Shown here piece by piece: positions 1 to 6,156 of a DNA stretch of 9,828 nt. The stretch comes from Thermoleophilia bacterium. Its GTDB lineage: Bacteria > Actinomycetota > Thermoleophilia > Miltoncostaeales > Miltoncostaeaceae. The DNA is taken from positions 1-9,828 of the forward strand of contig JAOTZF010000048.1 in assembly GCA_029861485.1 (NCBI GenBank). Direction: 5' to 3'. The notes under the pieces were generated by a model. That model made no database searches. It saw only the letters and a list, made by a program, of their open reading frames with translations, and had not been told where the DNA came from. The position numbers and the translations under genes were made by a program. The first letter of the stretch is position 1. Each line of letters begins with the position of its first letter.

Positions 1-347
1 TCAGAGTCGCGCTCAACGGGCCGAAGCGCGTCCGGCGTGGCCGCACGATCACCTATCGCGTGGTGCTGCGCAATCGCGGTAAGGCCTCCGCGCGCCGCGT
101 CATGGTCACCCAGAGGGTCCCGCGCGCGCTGCGCCTGAAAACGCGCTCGAGGCGGGTCTCCTACGCCCGCGCAAAGGGCATCGTGAAGTGGAGCGCCGGC
201 ACCTTGCGCCCGGGGCAACGCAAGGTGCTCGTGCTGCGGTATCGCCTGCCCAATGCGGCGACATGGCGAATCGTCGCGCGGGCCAACGCCAAGGGCGCCA
301 ACACCAACCGCAAGAGCGCTCGCCGCATCACGCGCGTTCGACGCTGA
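1..347 (+). CDS. DUF11-like repeat domain protein, C-terminal part (5' end outside window)
   Basis: The frame is open from the left edge (first full codon at position 3) to a TGA at 345-347, giving about 114 visible residues. The start lies outside the window, and the GTG at 60 is probably internal because coding continues upstream of it. The visible part fits one DUF11 / conserved-repeat beta-sandwich: a Gly-x-Thr-Ile-x-Tyr strand, then VVLRNRGKASARRVMVTQRV (about residues 20-39), an aromatic-poor middle, and LRPGQRKVLVLRYRLP. This matches the family pattern of 'xYxVxVxNxGxxxAxxVxVxxxxP ... LxPGxxxxLxL'. Such domains are usually found in secreted or wall-associated proteins of actinobacteria. 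The tail is strikingly basic, with many Arg and Lys and a terminal TRVRR, where typical DUF11 domains are neutral or acidic. No membrane anchor or sorting signal follows. It ends 22 bp from the convergent acyl-CoA synthetase. The family call is fairly likely; the function is unknown. Confidence 0.7.
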   Translation, partial: RVALNGPKRVRRGRTITYRVVLRNRGKASARRVMVTQRVPRALRLKTRSRRVSYARAKGIVKWSAGTLRPGQRKVLVLRYRLPNAATWRIVARANAKGANTNRKSARRITRVRR

Positions 348-369
348 CGCGCTCAGCCCGGCCCCGGCC

Positions 370-2169
370 TCAGTCGTAGAGCGCGTCGATCTCGGCGGCG
401 AACCGACGCGTGATCTGCGGCCTGCGCGGCTTGAGCGTTGGCGTCATGAGGCCGGCATCGATCGTCCACGGCTCGGTCGCCAAATGGGCCCGCCGTATCT
501 GGGCATATCCCGGAAAGTCCCGCAGGCTGGAGGACATGCGCGCGAGTGCCGCCTTCTCGGCCAAGCGGTCGGTGAGTGCCGCGGGGTCCTCCGGATCCAG
601 GGCGAGCTCCCGGGCGAACGCGTGCCAACGCCGCTGGTCGAGGACGGTCAGGGCGACCAAATAGGGCTTGCCCTCGCCGAGAACCAGCACTTGGTCGAAG
701 AGCGGGTCGAGTGAGATCGCGATCTCCATGTCCGCGGGGGGCATCTTCTCCCCGCTGGCCAGGGCGATGATCTCCTTTAGCCGGCCGGTGATGAAGTAGT
801 GCCCGTCCTCGTCGACCCGACCCTGGTCCCCGGTGTGCAGCCAGCCCTGGTCGTCGATCGCATCTCGGGTCGCCTGGACGTTCCTCCAGTAGCCAAGCAT
901 CACATGGGGCCCGCGGGTCAGGATCTCGTCCTGCGCGCCGATCCTCACGTCGACGCCGGGCAGCGGTAGCCCGATGCTGTCCGGCTTGGCGTTGTCGACG
1001 CGGTTCACCGTGACCGTCGGGCCGGCCTCGGTCAAGCCGTAGCCCTGGTAGATGGGCAGGCCCAGGCTGAAGAAGAGGCGCGCGACCTCGGGAGGCATGG
1101 CGGCGCCGCCCGAGATGGCAAACGACAAGCGTCCTCCCAGGCGGCTCCGAATCGGCCGGGCGACTAGCCTGTCGAGCGCGGGCCACAGGAGGAGCTTCGG
1201 TGACCATGAGCCGCGCCCAAACCGGCGTTCGAATCGACGCCAGCCAACGGCGCAGGCGAAATCGAACAGCCCCTGCCGGAACCGGGATTCCTGCTCGAGC
1301 CGAGCCATGATCTTCGCGTAGACCGTCTCGTAGACCCGCGGCACCGAGATCAGGATCGTCGGCCGCACGCTCCGGATGTCCTCGGCCAGTTGCGGGATTC
1401 CACGGGCATGTGCGGTGAGCCCGCCGATCATCATGGCCATGTAGTAGCCGGCGGTCCTCTCGAGCATGTGCGAGAGCGGCAGGAACGAGAGAAAGACCTC
1501 ATCGGTGGTGAAGTCTCCGCAGCTGGCCGACGCATAGGCATTCGCCAGCACGTTTCGGTGGCTGAGCATGACCCCCTTTGGGCGTCCGGTAGTGCCTGAG
1601 GTGTAGACGATGGTCGCGAGGTCATCCGGCTCGCCGTCAAGCGCCCGCAGTGGTCCCTCGAGCCCGAAGAGCCACTGCGTAAGAGAGGTCAGGCGGGGGT
1701 CCTCCGGTCGATCCTCCAGCTCGAGCGAGCCCAAGGTCACGATGCGCATCACACCGCTCAAGCCGTCGCCCACACGCTGGAGCTCCCGCCACTGGCGCCG
1801 TCCCTGGACTACCAGCAGCTTCGCGTCGGCGTGCTCGATGATGTACGCGACGCTGCCTGGCCGATCGTTGGCGTACAGCGGCACGGTAACGAGGCCGAGA
1901 CCAAGCGCTGCTTGGTCGAAAAGGACCCACTCGCGGCAGTTTCGGAGCATCACCGCCACCCGGTCGCCTGGGGCGAGACCCTCCTTCAGCATCGCTTGCT
2001 GCCAGCGACCGACCTCCGTCCCCATCTCGCGCCATTTCGTGTCGATCCAGGTCCTGCGCGCGACCTCGAAGTGGCGGTAAGCGGCGGCCGACGGAGTGCG
2101 CCGGAGCCGCTCCCGAAATAGCCCGGCCAAGGTCCGGGCATCCTCTGGCGTGATGTAGTCCTGTTCCAT
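370..2169 (-). CDS. Long-chain fatty-acid--CoA ligase (AMP-binding, FadD15-like)
   Basis: ATP-dependent acyl-CoA synthetase: it activates a fatty acid to an acyl-adenylate, then transfers it to CoA. The product is 599 residues, normal for the FadD15/long-chain group. The ANL-superfamily motifs appear in order. These are the phosphate-binding loop YTSGTTGRPKG (189-199), the adenine-site YGLTE (377-381), the WLHTGD aspartate (443-448), the hinge GRLKE (462-466), and a C-terminal LMTPTLKPRR whose Lys580 is the expected adenylation lysine. The segment after the hinge reads SGEKMPPADME where relatives usually have GGKNxxPxxxE, a modest deviation. The start is the ATG at 2167-2169. No good Shine-Dalgarno lies close to it (a GGAGG is about 30 nt upstream), but no alternative in-frame start lies nearby. 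It is monocistronic in the window, preceded by a 310-bp gap and convergent with the DUF11-like gene. The chain-length preference cannot be read from the sequence. Confidence 0.95.
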   Translation of the reverse strand: MEQDYITPEDARTLAGLFRERLRRTPSAAAYRHFEVARRTWIDTKWREMGTEVGRWQQAMLKEGLAPGDRVAVMLRNCREWVLFDQAALGLGLVTVPLYANDRPGSVAYIIEHADAKLLVVQGRRQWRELQRVGDGLSGVMRIVTLGSLELEDRPEDPRLTSLTQWLFGLEGPLRALDGEPDDLATIVYTSGTTGRPKGVMLSHRNVLANAYASASCGDFTTDEVFLSFLPLSHMLERTAGYYMAMMIGGLTAHARGIPQLAEDIRSVRPTILISVPRVYETVYAKIMARLEQESRFRQGLFDFACAVGWRRFERRFGRGSWSPKLLLWPALDRLVARPIRSRLGGRLSFAISGGAAMPPEVARLFFSLGLPIYQGYGLTEAGPTVTVNRVDNAKPDSIGLPLPGVDVRIGAQDEILTRGPHVMLGYWRNVQATRDAIDDQGWLHTGDQGRVDEDGHYFITGRLKEIIALASGEKMPPADMEIAISLDPLFDQVLVLGEGKPYLVALTVLDQRRWHAFARELALDPEDPAALTDRLAEKAALARMSSSLRDFPGYAQIRRAHLATEPWTIDAGLMTPTLKPRRPQITRRFAAEIDALYD

Positions 2170-2218
2170 TGCTCGGCCGCTGCGGTCTGCGCGCGTCGCC
2201 TCCAGCGCCGTACGGATC

Positions 2219-2224
2219 AGCCTA
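2219..2224 (-). promoter_or_regulatory. Candidate -10 hexamer (TAGGCT) for the acyl-CoA synthetase
   Basis: On the minus strand TAGGCT fits the actinobacterial TANNNT -10 pattern. It would start transcription near 2212, leaving a leader of about 43 nt. No convincing -35 box is visible 16-18 bp upstream. It is supported by related TAGNCT hexamers upstream of three other genes here. Confidence 0.35.
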
Positions 2225-2312
2225 AGGTCTCAGCGCACGAGGGACCACTGGCGCGTGGCGCTATGGCGGTGCGGCCCACTTCTACGACATCGGGAATCCG
2301 GCGCTCGGCACA

Positions 2313-2343
2313 GGTTCGGCGTCACCTCGTCTGACGCCGAACC
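2313..2343 (-). terminator. Perfect 12-bp inverted repeat with 7-nt loop
   Basis: The arms are GGTTCGGCGTCA (2313-2324) and TGACGCCGAACC (2332-2343), exact reverse complements, with loop CCTCGTC. It lies 136 nt downstream of the deacetylase stop and upstream of the acyl-CoA synthetase promoter candidate, so the simplest reading is a terminator separating the two minus-strand genes. No U-tract follows on either strand, as in many terminator-like hairpins of high-GC actinobacteria. It could instead be an operator, a structured RNA element or a trace of a mobile element. Confidence 0.5.
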
Positions 2344-2390
2344 CCACCGAGATCGAGGCGCTCGGTGGCCAGTCCGACGGTCGGTGCGGG

Positions 2391-2407
2391 TGGCCGGCGT
2401 TCGGCCA
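2391..2407 (-). terminator. Small GC hairpin downstream of the deacetylase gene
   Basis: TGGCCG (2391-2396), loop GCGTT, CGGCCA (2402-2407) form a 6-bp perfect stem 72 nt past the deacetylase stop codon. There is no U-tract. It may act with the larger hairpin further downstream. In sequence this GC-rich a 6-bp stem is weak evidence on its own. Confidence 0.25.
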
Positions 2408-2479
2408 GGACCCAAGCCCGCGGCGTCCGCTTTCGGTGTCCGAGCGCGCTAAGGCCCATCGGGTTACCGCGATCCGCCG

Positions 2480-3259
2480 CTAGGGCGTCGGCAGCCAGTA
2501 GCGCTCGGTCGGCTCGAGCGTGCGCGGGTCGGAGAACTGAGGGCCGGTCCCGCAGAGGCCGCGTAACTGCGACGGGTAGTGCGCGGCGGCCGTGGCCTTG
2601 CGCCGCACGTCGATCGGGACGTCGACCTTCGCCATGAACTCGCCCCGGATCTTCGCGATGCGCGCGGCCTCCCGGTCGCCACGGCCCGCGCGCCGGTACG
2701 GGAACTCCTCGTAGAGCAGCAGCGAGCGGGGCGGCACCGCACGGGCGAGCGCATTGCGCACCATCAGGTGGTCGGGATGGGGTGCGATCCGCGGCCGCCG
2801 GCGCGCCCTGCCGAGCGTGGCCGAGAGCGGGCCGTTCCGTTCCCCCGCACCCACCGGGGCGAGAATCACTCCCGGCGGGTGCGAGCGCAGCCAGTCGCGG
2901 GCCAGCAGCGCCAGCCGCTCGCCCTCGGCGGGCTCGCGAGGCGCCGTCAAGTACTGGTGCTCCAAGAGGTCCATCAGCTCGAGGCGATGCGGCGTGCCCC
3001 GGAAGGCCTGCCGCTCCTCTGCACTCCGGGCGGCATTCGCCTCGCGAGAGTCGGAGAAGCCGCAGGCCGCGTCCCATTCGGCGCTGATCGGATCGTCCGG
3101 AGCGCCGCCGAAGACGGTCAGCACGTGGATCGGCGCGGGGCGTACCAGGATGGCCGTGCAGCTCAGCCACGCATCGTCCATGTGCGGCGATACGAGCAGC
3201 ACCGGTGCGTCGCGAATGCGTGCGAGCTCTGCCCAGTCGCTGTCGTGGGACCCCGTCAT
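2480..3259 (-). CDS. PIG-L/LmbE-family deacetylase
   Basis: Likely a zinc-dependent amidase that removes an acyl group from an N-acyl sugar or related conjugate, as MshB, BshB and PIG-L do. The protein has 259 residues. Family hallmarks are SPHMDDAWLSC (24-34), giving metal ligands His26 and Asp29 and the catalytic-base candidate Asp28. Others are SREA (71-74), matching the conserved Arg-Glu region, and HPDH (161-164), supplying the third metal ligand. The usual first motif is PHPDDE; here Met replaces the second Pro and Ala replaces the Glu, within the range seen in distant members. The tail is WLPTP. There is no signal peptide or membrane segment, so it is probably cytoplasmic. The ATG at 3257-3259 lacks a Shine-Dalgarno, and a possible -10 ends about 10 nt before it, suggesting a nearly leaderless mRNA. 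It is divergent from a polysaccharide pyruvyl transferase, which points to glycan modification. The substrate is unknown. Confidence 0.9.
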   Translation of the reverse strand: MTGSHDSDWAELARIRDAPVLLVSPHMDDAWLSCTAILVRPAPIHVLTVFGGAPDDPISAEWDAACGFSDSREANAARSAEERQAFRGTPHRLELMDLLEHQYLTAPREPAEGERLALLARDWLRSHPPGVILAPVGAGERNGPLSATLGRARRRPRIAPHPDHLMVRNALARAVPPRSLLLYEEFPYRRAGRGDREAARIAKIRGEFMAKVDVPIDVRRKATAAAHYPSQLRGLCGTGPQFSDPRTLEPTERYWLPTP

Positions 3260-3268
3260 GGCTGATGG

Positions 3269-3274
3269 AGCCTA
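3269..3274 (-). promoter_or_regulatory. Candidate -10 hexamer (TAGGCT) for the deacetylase, implying a leaderless transcript
   Basis: TAGGCT on the minus strand is identical to the hexamer upstream of the acyl-CoA synthetase. A start of transcription about 7 nt downstream would fall near 3262, only about 2-3 nt from the ATG. That agrees with the missing Shine-Dalgarno. No clear -35 is seen. Confidence 0.35.
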
Positions 3275-3350
3275 TGCGTCCCGCCGTTGGCGGCACTAGC
3301 CGAAAGTCGGTCGGCGTGGGTCATGGCGATTGTCAGCCTCGGTCGAGCGA

Positions 3351-3370
3351 TACCGGTACCGACACCGGTG
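3351..3370. promoter_or_regulatory. Two tandem 8-bp palindromes, candidate operator upstream of the pyruvyl transferase
   Basis: TACCGGTA (3351-3358) and CACCGGTG (3363-3370) are each perfect palindromes sharing the ACCGGT core. Their centres are 12 bp apart, near one helical turn. They lie 22 bp upstream of the Shine-Dalgarno of the + strand gene and inside the divergent region. A TTGTCA at 3330-3335 resembles a -35 box, so a repressor or activator bound here could control the + gene. No consensus -10 is obvious, and the regulator is not in the window. Confidence 0.35.
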
Positions 3371-3392
3371 GATTGCGCGATTTCGTGACTTC

Positions 3393-3400
3393 AGGGAGGA
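3393..3400 (+). promoter_or_regulatory. Shine-Dalgarno that sets the pyruvyl transferase start
   Basis: AGGGAGGA lies 5 nt before the GTG at 3406. It decides the start against the upstream in-frame ATG at 3205, which would overlap the divergent deacetylase gene and add 67 non-conserved-looking residues. Confidence 0.8.
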
Positions 3401-3405
3401 CTGAC

Positions 3406-4740
3406 GTGCGCATCCTGGTCGACAACGGCGAGTACGGACTCGTCAACAAGGGCGATCTGGCAATCATCCAGGTCACCGTCAGCCGGCTCCGCGAGCTCTG
3501 GCCGAACGCTGAGATCGGTCTGGTCACCGAGGCTCCGGCCAAGGTGGGCATGTACTTCCCGGGCGTGACGCCGGTGCCCTACTCCGGTCCGGGGGGTTGG
3601 CCGGAGCCCGGCATGCCCCTACGCATCGCCGAGCGGGCTCCGGGGCTCCTCCGGGCCGGTCTCGATGCAGGCCAAGCGACCACGACCCGGGCGCGTAACG
3701 CCGCTCGGCCGCTGAAGCGGGCCATTCGCGCGCCGCACGACCCACTAGATGCGGAGCCAGAGGTGCCGCAGATCGACTATCGGCCCGCCCCGGGCGCCGT
3801 CCGAGAGGCGGATCTCGTCGTGTGCGCCGGCGGTGGCTACATGACCGACGCCCACGCCGGTGGGGTCTCGCGCACGCTCTCCATCCTGAGCGCGGCCGTC
3901 GACGCCGGGATTCCCACGGCGATGTTCGGCCAGGGCATCGGCCCCCTCGAGCGGTCGGAGCTCGCCTCCCGCGCGAAGGAGGTGCTGCCGCGGCTGGAGC
4001 TGATCGCACTTCGCGAGGGCGTACGCAGCCCGGCCCTGCTCGGGGAGCTCGGCGTACCGGCTGAGCGGGTGGTCGTGACAGGCGACGACGCCATCGGACT
4101 CGCCGTGGCGCTCCGGTCTTATGCGGCCGGCCCCGACCTCGGTATCAACCTGAGGCTCGCCGAGTACACCGACGTCAAGCGCGAGCAGGTGGTCGACGTC
4201 AGCGCCGCCGTTCAGGCGGCGGCGAATGCACGGGTGGCGTATCTGTCGCCGATCTATGTATCGGAGTGGCAGGACGAAGATCGTCTGGGCACGCTGGAGA
4301 TCGCCGGCGACTACCCACTGATTCGTCCCGACCACAGCCGTCACGCGCCGCCGTCGGAGGTGATCGAGCGCGTCGGGCAGTGCCGCGTGCTCGTCACGAG
4401 TACCTACCACGCCGCGGTCTTCGCCCTCTCGCAAGGCATCCCGACGATCTGTCTGCCCAGGAGCCAGTACTACATCGGCACGTTCGAGGGCCTCGCGAAC
4501 CAATTCCCGACCGGCTGCAAGCTCGTGCCGCTGGACACCCACGGCCTGAGGGACTCGCTGACACGCGGTATCCACGCCATGTGGGACCAGGCGCCGGACC
4601 TGCGCTCGACGCTGCGCGATGCGGCCGCCGGGCAGGTGGCCGCCAGCCGGACCGCGTATCGGCGCCTGCGCGAAGCTCTCGACAACGACCGCCTGGCGCA
4701 GTCGACGGGTGAGCGCTCGCCGATCTCCGCGGCGAGCTGA
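3406..4740 (+). CDS. Polysaccharide pyruvyl transferase family protein (CsaB/WcaK-like)
   Basis: Family role: transfer of a pyruvyl ketal from phosphoenolpyruvate to a sugar of a cell-surface polysaccharide or secondary wall polymer. The product is 444 residues starting at the GTG at 3406. The N-terminus MRILVDNGEYGLVNKGDLAI matches the family's opening strand followed by the N-x-GD element. Further signs are the Gly-rich loop CAGGGYMTD (140-148), GIPTAMFGQGIGPL (168-181), the REGVRSPALLGELGV segment (203-217) with VTGDDAIGLA (224-233), and the C-terminal TSTYHAAVFALSQGIP (331-346). His335 lies where members carry the conserved S-R-x-H-like motif. Residues 85-128 are a basic, probably flexible insertion. 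No signal peptide or membrane helix is seen, consistent with a cytoplasmic transferase. The neighbour is the divergent PIG-L deacetylase. No glycosyltransferase or polymerase genes are nearby, so the acceptor glycan is unknown. Some family members act on non-pyruvyl substrates, so the exact reaction is inferred. Confidence 0.85.
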   Translation: MRILVDNGEYGLVNKGDLAIIQVTVSRLRELWPNAEIGLVTEAPAKVGMYFPGVTPVPYSGPGGWPEPGMPLRIAERAPGLLRAGLDAGQATTTRARNAARPLKRAIRAPHDPLDAEPEVPQIDYRPAPGAVREADLVVCAGGGYMTDAHAGGVSRTLSILSAAVDAGIPTAMFGQGIGPLERSELASRAKEVLPRLELIALREGVRSPALLGELGVPAERVVVTGDDAIGLAVALRSYAAGPDLGINLRLAEYTDVKREQVVDVSAAVQAAANARVAYLSPIYVSEWQDEDRLGTLEIAGDYPLIRPDHSRHAPPSEVIERVGQCRVLVTSTYHAAVFALSQGIPTICLPRSQYYIGTFEGLANQFPTGCKLVPLDTHGLRDSLTRGIHAMWDQAPDLRSTLRDAAAGQVAASRTAYRRLREALDNDRLAQSTGERSPISAAS

Positions 4741-4771
4741 GCCACGGGTCGAGGTCAGCCCCGGCCGGGTG

Positions 4772-4777
4772 TAGCCT
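4772..4777 (+). promoter_or_regulatory. Candidate -10 hexamer (TAGCCT) for glyA
   Basis: TAGCCT, preceded directly by TG, fits TANNNT in the 73-bp gap before glyA. It predicts a transcription start near 4784 and a leader of about 30 nt containing the Shine-Dalgarno. The -35 region (around 4748-4754, GTCGAGG) matches poorly. If active, glyA is transcribed independently of the pyruvyl transferase. Confidence 0.4.
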
Positions 4778-4800
4778 CGGGGCGTCCTAAGTCCCGGACC

Positions 4801-4808
4801 AGAGAGGA
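4801..4808 (+). promoter_or_regulatory. Shine-Dalgarno for glyA
   Basis: AGAGAGGA is 5 nt before the GTG at 4814 and supports that GTG as the start. Confidence 0.75.
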
Positions 4809-4813
4809 CGCCT

Positions 4814-6109
4814 GTGAGCTTCACCGCTGACGAGAGCTACCTGTCTCGCGACATCGCCGATGTCGATCCCGCCGTCGCCGAGATCCTCGCCGACGAGCTC
4901 GTGCGTCAGTCAGAGACGCTCGAGATGATCGCGAGCGAGAACTTCACCTCTCGCGCGATCCTTCAGGCCGTCGGTTCGGTGCTCACGAACAAGTACGCGG
5001 AGGGTCTGCCCGGAAAGCGGTACTACGGCGGCTGCGAGGTTGTCGACCGGGCAGAGGAGCTGGCCATCGCCCGCGCGAAGCAGGTCTTCGGCGCGGATCA
5101 CGTCAACGTGCAGCCCCACTCGGGCTCCACCGCCAACGAGGCCGCCTATCGCGCGGTGCTGAAGCCCGGCGACCGAGTGATCGCGATGGGGCTCGCCCAC
5201 GGCGGCCACCTCTCGCACGGTCTCAAGGTGAACGTCTCGGGCGCGACCTACGAGTTCCACCACTACGGCGTGCGCCGGGACGACCACCGCATCGATATGG
5301 ATCAGGTGCGCGAGATGGCGCGCGACATTCGACCCCAGCTGATCATCGCGGGCGCCTCCGCCTACCCTCGCATCATCGATTTCCCCGCCTTTCGTGAGGT
5401 CGCCGACGAGGTGGGAGCGCTGTTCATGGCGGACATCGCGCACATCGCCGGGCTCGTGGCGGCCGGGGTTCACCCGACGCCGGTGGGCCACGCCCAGATC
5501 GTCACCACTACCACCCACAAGACGCTCGGTGGCCCGCGAGCCGGCATCGCGATGTGCGACGCGGAAATCGCCCGCGATCTCGACCGCGCGGTCTTCCCCG
5601 GATTGCAGGGTGGGCCCCTTATGCACGTCATCGCGGCCAAAGCCGTCGCCTTGGGGATGGCGCAGACCGAGGAGTTCATCGAGCGCCAGCAGCGTACGGT
5701 CAGCAACTGCCGAGCACTCGCGGACGTGCTCACTCAGCGAGGGGTCTCGCTGGTGAGTGGTGGCACCGACAATCACCTGGTTTTGGTCGACCTGTCGAAC
5801 ACCGACCTGACCGGCGTCGACGGTGAGGAGCGGCTCGATCGGGCGGGGATCACCGTCAACAAGAACGGCGTGCCCTTCGACGAGCGGCCCCCGACGGTCA
5901 CCTCCGGCCTGCGTATCGGCACCCCGGCGCTGACCACCCGCGGATTGGGCAACGACGACATGCGCGAGGTGGGGGAGATCATCGCCGACGCGCTGGCCCC
6001 CGAGATCGACGACGCCGGGCTCGAGGACTTGAGGGCGCGCTCCGGCGCCATCGGCGAGCGCTTTCCGCTCTATCCGCGCCTTGGCGCGGGATTCGCCATT
6101 CAGGCCTAA
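4814..6109 (+). CDS. glyA: Serine hydroxymethyltransferase
   Basis: PLP enzyme interconverting serine plus tetrahydrofolate with glycine plus 5,10-methylene-tetrahydrofolate, the main cytoplasmic source of one-carbon units. The protein has 431 residues, a normal bacterial GlyA length. Diagnostic stretches are LEMIASENFTS (36-46), the substrate/folate loop TNKYAEGLPGKRYYGG (58-73), QPHSGSTAN (100-108), MADIAHIAGLVAAG (205-218) with the PLP-contacting Asp207 and His210, and TTTTHKTLGGPR (231-242) with the Schiff-base Lys236. Toward the C-terminus, TSGLRIGTPALTTRG matches the conserved Arg region that binds the substrate carboxylate. All catalytic residues I can identify are present. The GTG start is fixed by the Shine-Dalgarno at 4801-4808. 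The 73-bp upstream gap with its own promoter candidate suggests a separate transcription unit from the pyruvyl transferase. Confidence 0.98.
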   Translation: MSFTADESYLSRDIADVDPAVAEILADELVRQSETLEMIASENFTSRAILQAVGSVLTNKYAEGLPGKRYYGGCEVVDRAEELAIARAKQVFGADHVNVQPHSGSTANEAAYRAVLKPGDRVIAMGLAHGGHLSHGLKVNVSGATYEFHHYGVRRDDHRIDMDQVREMARDIRPQLIIAGASAYPRIIDFPAFREVADEVGALFMADIAHIAGLVAAGVHPTPVGHAQIVTTTTHKTLGGPRAGIAMCDAEIARDLDRAVFPGLQGGPLMHVIAAKAVALGMAQTEEFIERQQRTVSNCRALADVLTQRGVSLVSGGTDNHLVLVDLSNTDLTGVDGEERLDRAGITVNKNGVPFDERPPTVTSGLRIGTPALTTRGLGNDDMREVGEIIADALAPEIDDAGLEDLRARSGAIGERFPLYPRLGAGFAIQA

Positions 6110-6113
6110 AAGG

Positions 6114-6136
6114 GCAGAACCACCCGCGCTTTCTGC
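6114..6136 (+). terminator. Weak hairpin just after glyA
   Basis: GCAGAA (6114-6119) and TTCTGC (6131-6136) pair over an 11-nt loop, starting 4 nt after the glyA stop. A 6-bp stem without a U-tract is only suggestive. It could attenuate or stop glyA transcripts before the small ORF that follows. Confidence 0.25.
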
Positions 6137-6140
6137 AGAT

Positions 6141-6147
6141 AGGAGGT
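6141..6147 (+). promoter_or_regulatory. Perfect Shine-Dalgarno (AGGAGGT) downstream of glyA
   Basis: AGGAGGT is fully complementary to the 16S rRNA tail and lies 9 nt before a GTG at 6157. It is the strongest ribosome-binding site seen here, yet no long gene follows it. This is the main reason to take the 48-codon ORF seriously. Confidence 0.55.
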
Positions 6148-6156
6148 ACCGATTCC

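Larger units (their letters stand above)
2170..2479. other. 310-bp gap between acyl-CoA synthetase and deacetylase genes; structured, possible decayed coding remnant
   Basis: No convincing intact gene is present. The gap holds the candidate promoter of the acyl-CoA synthetase, a 12-bp-stem hairpin (2313-2343) and a smaller hairpin (2391-2407). The plus-strand frame open from 2226 to the TAG at 2481-2483 has coding-like third-position G/C bias. It reads YGGAAHFYDIGNPALGTG from 2262, but it has no usable start codon near its beginning. It may be a fragment of an extracellular repeat protein, or chance. The TAG of this frame and the TAG of the deacetylase on the other strand share the same CTAG. 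Confidence 0.5.

Noticed and set aside
2300..2365. Direct repeats GGCGCTCGG flanking the 12-bp hairpin as target-site duplications
   Set aside because: Nine GC-rich bases repeated 57 bp apart, not abutting the inverted repeat, with no transposase nearby. Chance is sufficient.
3281..3293. CCGCC-GTT-GGCGG hairpin in the divergent region
   Set aside because: The stem is only 5 bp and common in GC-rich DNA. It has no clear relation to either start.
2322..3296. Long minus-strand frame (324 codons) overlapping the deacetylase in another frame
   Set aside because: Arg/Ala/Pro-rich shadow. The 259-aa frame carries all PIG-L motifs.
3205..3405. N-terminal extension of the pyruvyl transferase to the ATG at 3205
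   Set aside because: It would overlap the divergent deacetylase gene and the promoter region, and its translation does not look like the family. The GTG at 3406 has an AGGGAGGA Shine-Dalgarno and begins exactly at the conserved first strand.
4758..4783. GCCCCG/CGGGGC inverted repeat before glyA as a terminator or attenuator
   Set aside because: Only a 6-bp stem with a 14-nt loop and no U-tract. It overlaps the likely glyA promoter, and such pairs are expected by chance at this GC content.
3745..4824. Long open frame (359 codons) antisense to the pyruvyl transferase gene
   Set aside because: Typical GC-rich shadow: Arg/Gly/His-rich with no recognisable domain, lying opposite a well-supported gene.
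4910..5776. Long antisense frame inside glyA
   Set aside because: His/Val/Arg-rich composition without motifs, opposite an unambiguous serine hydroxymethyltransferase.
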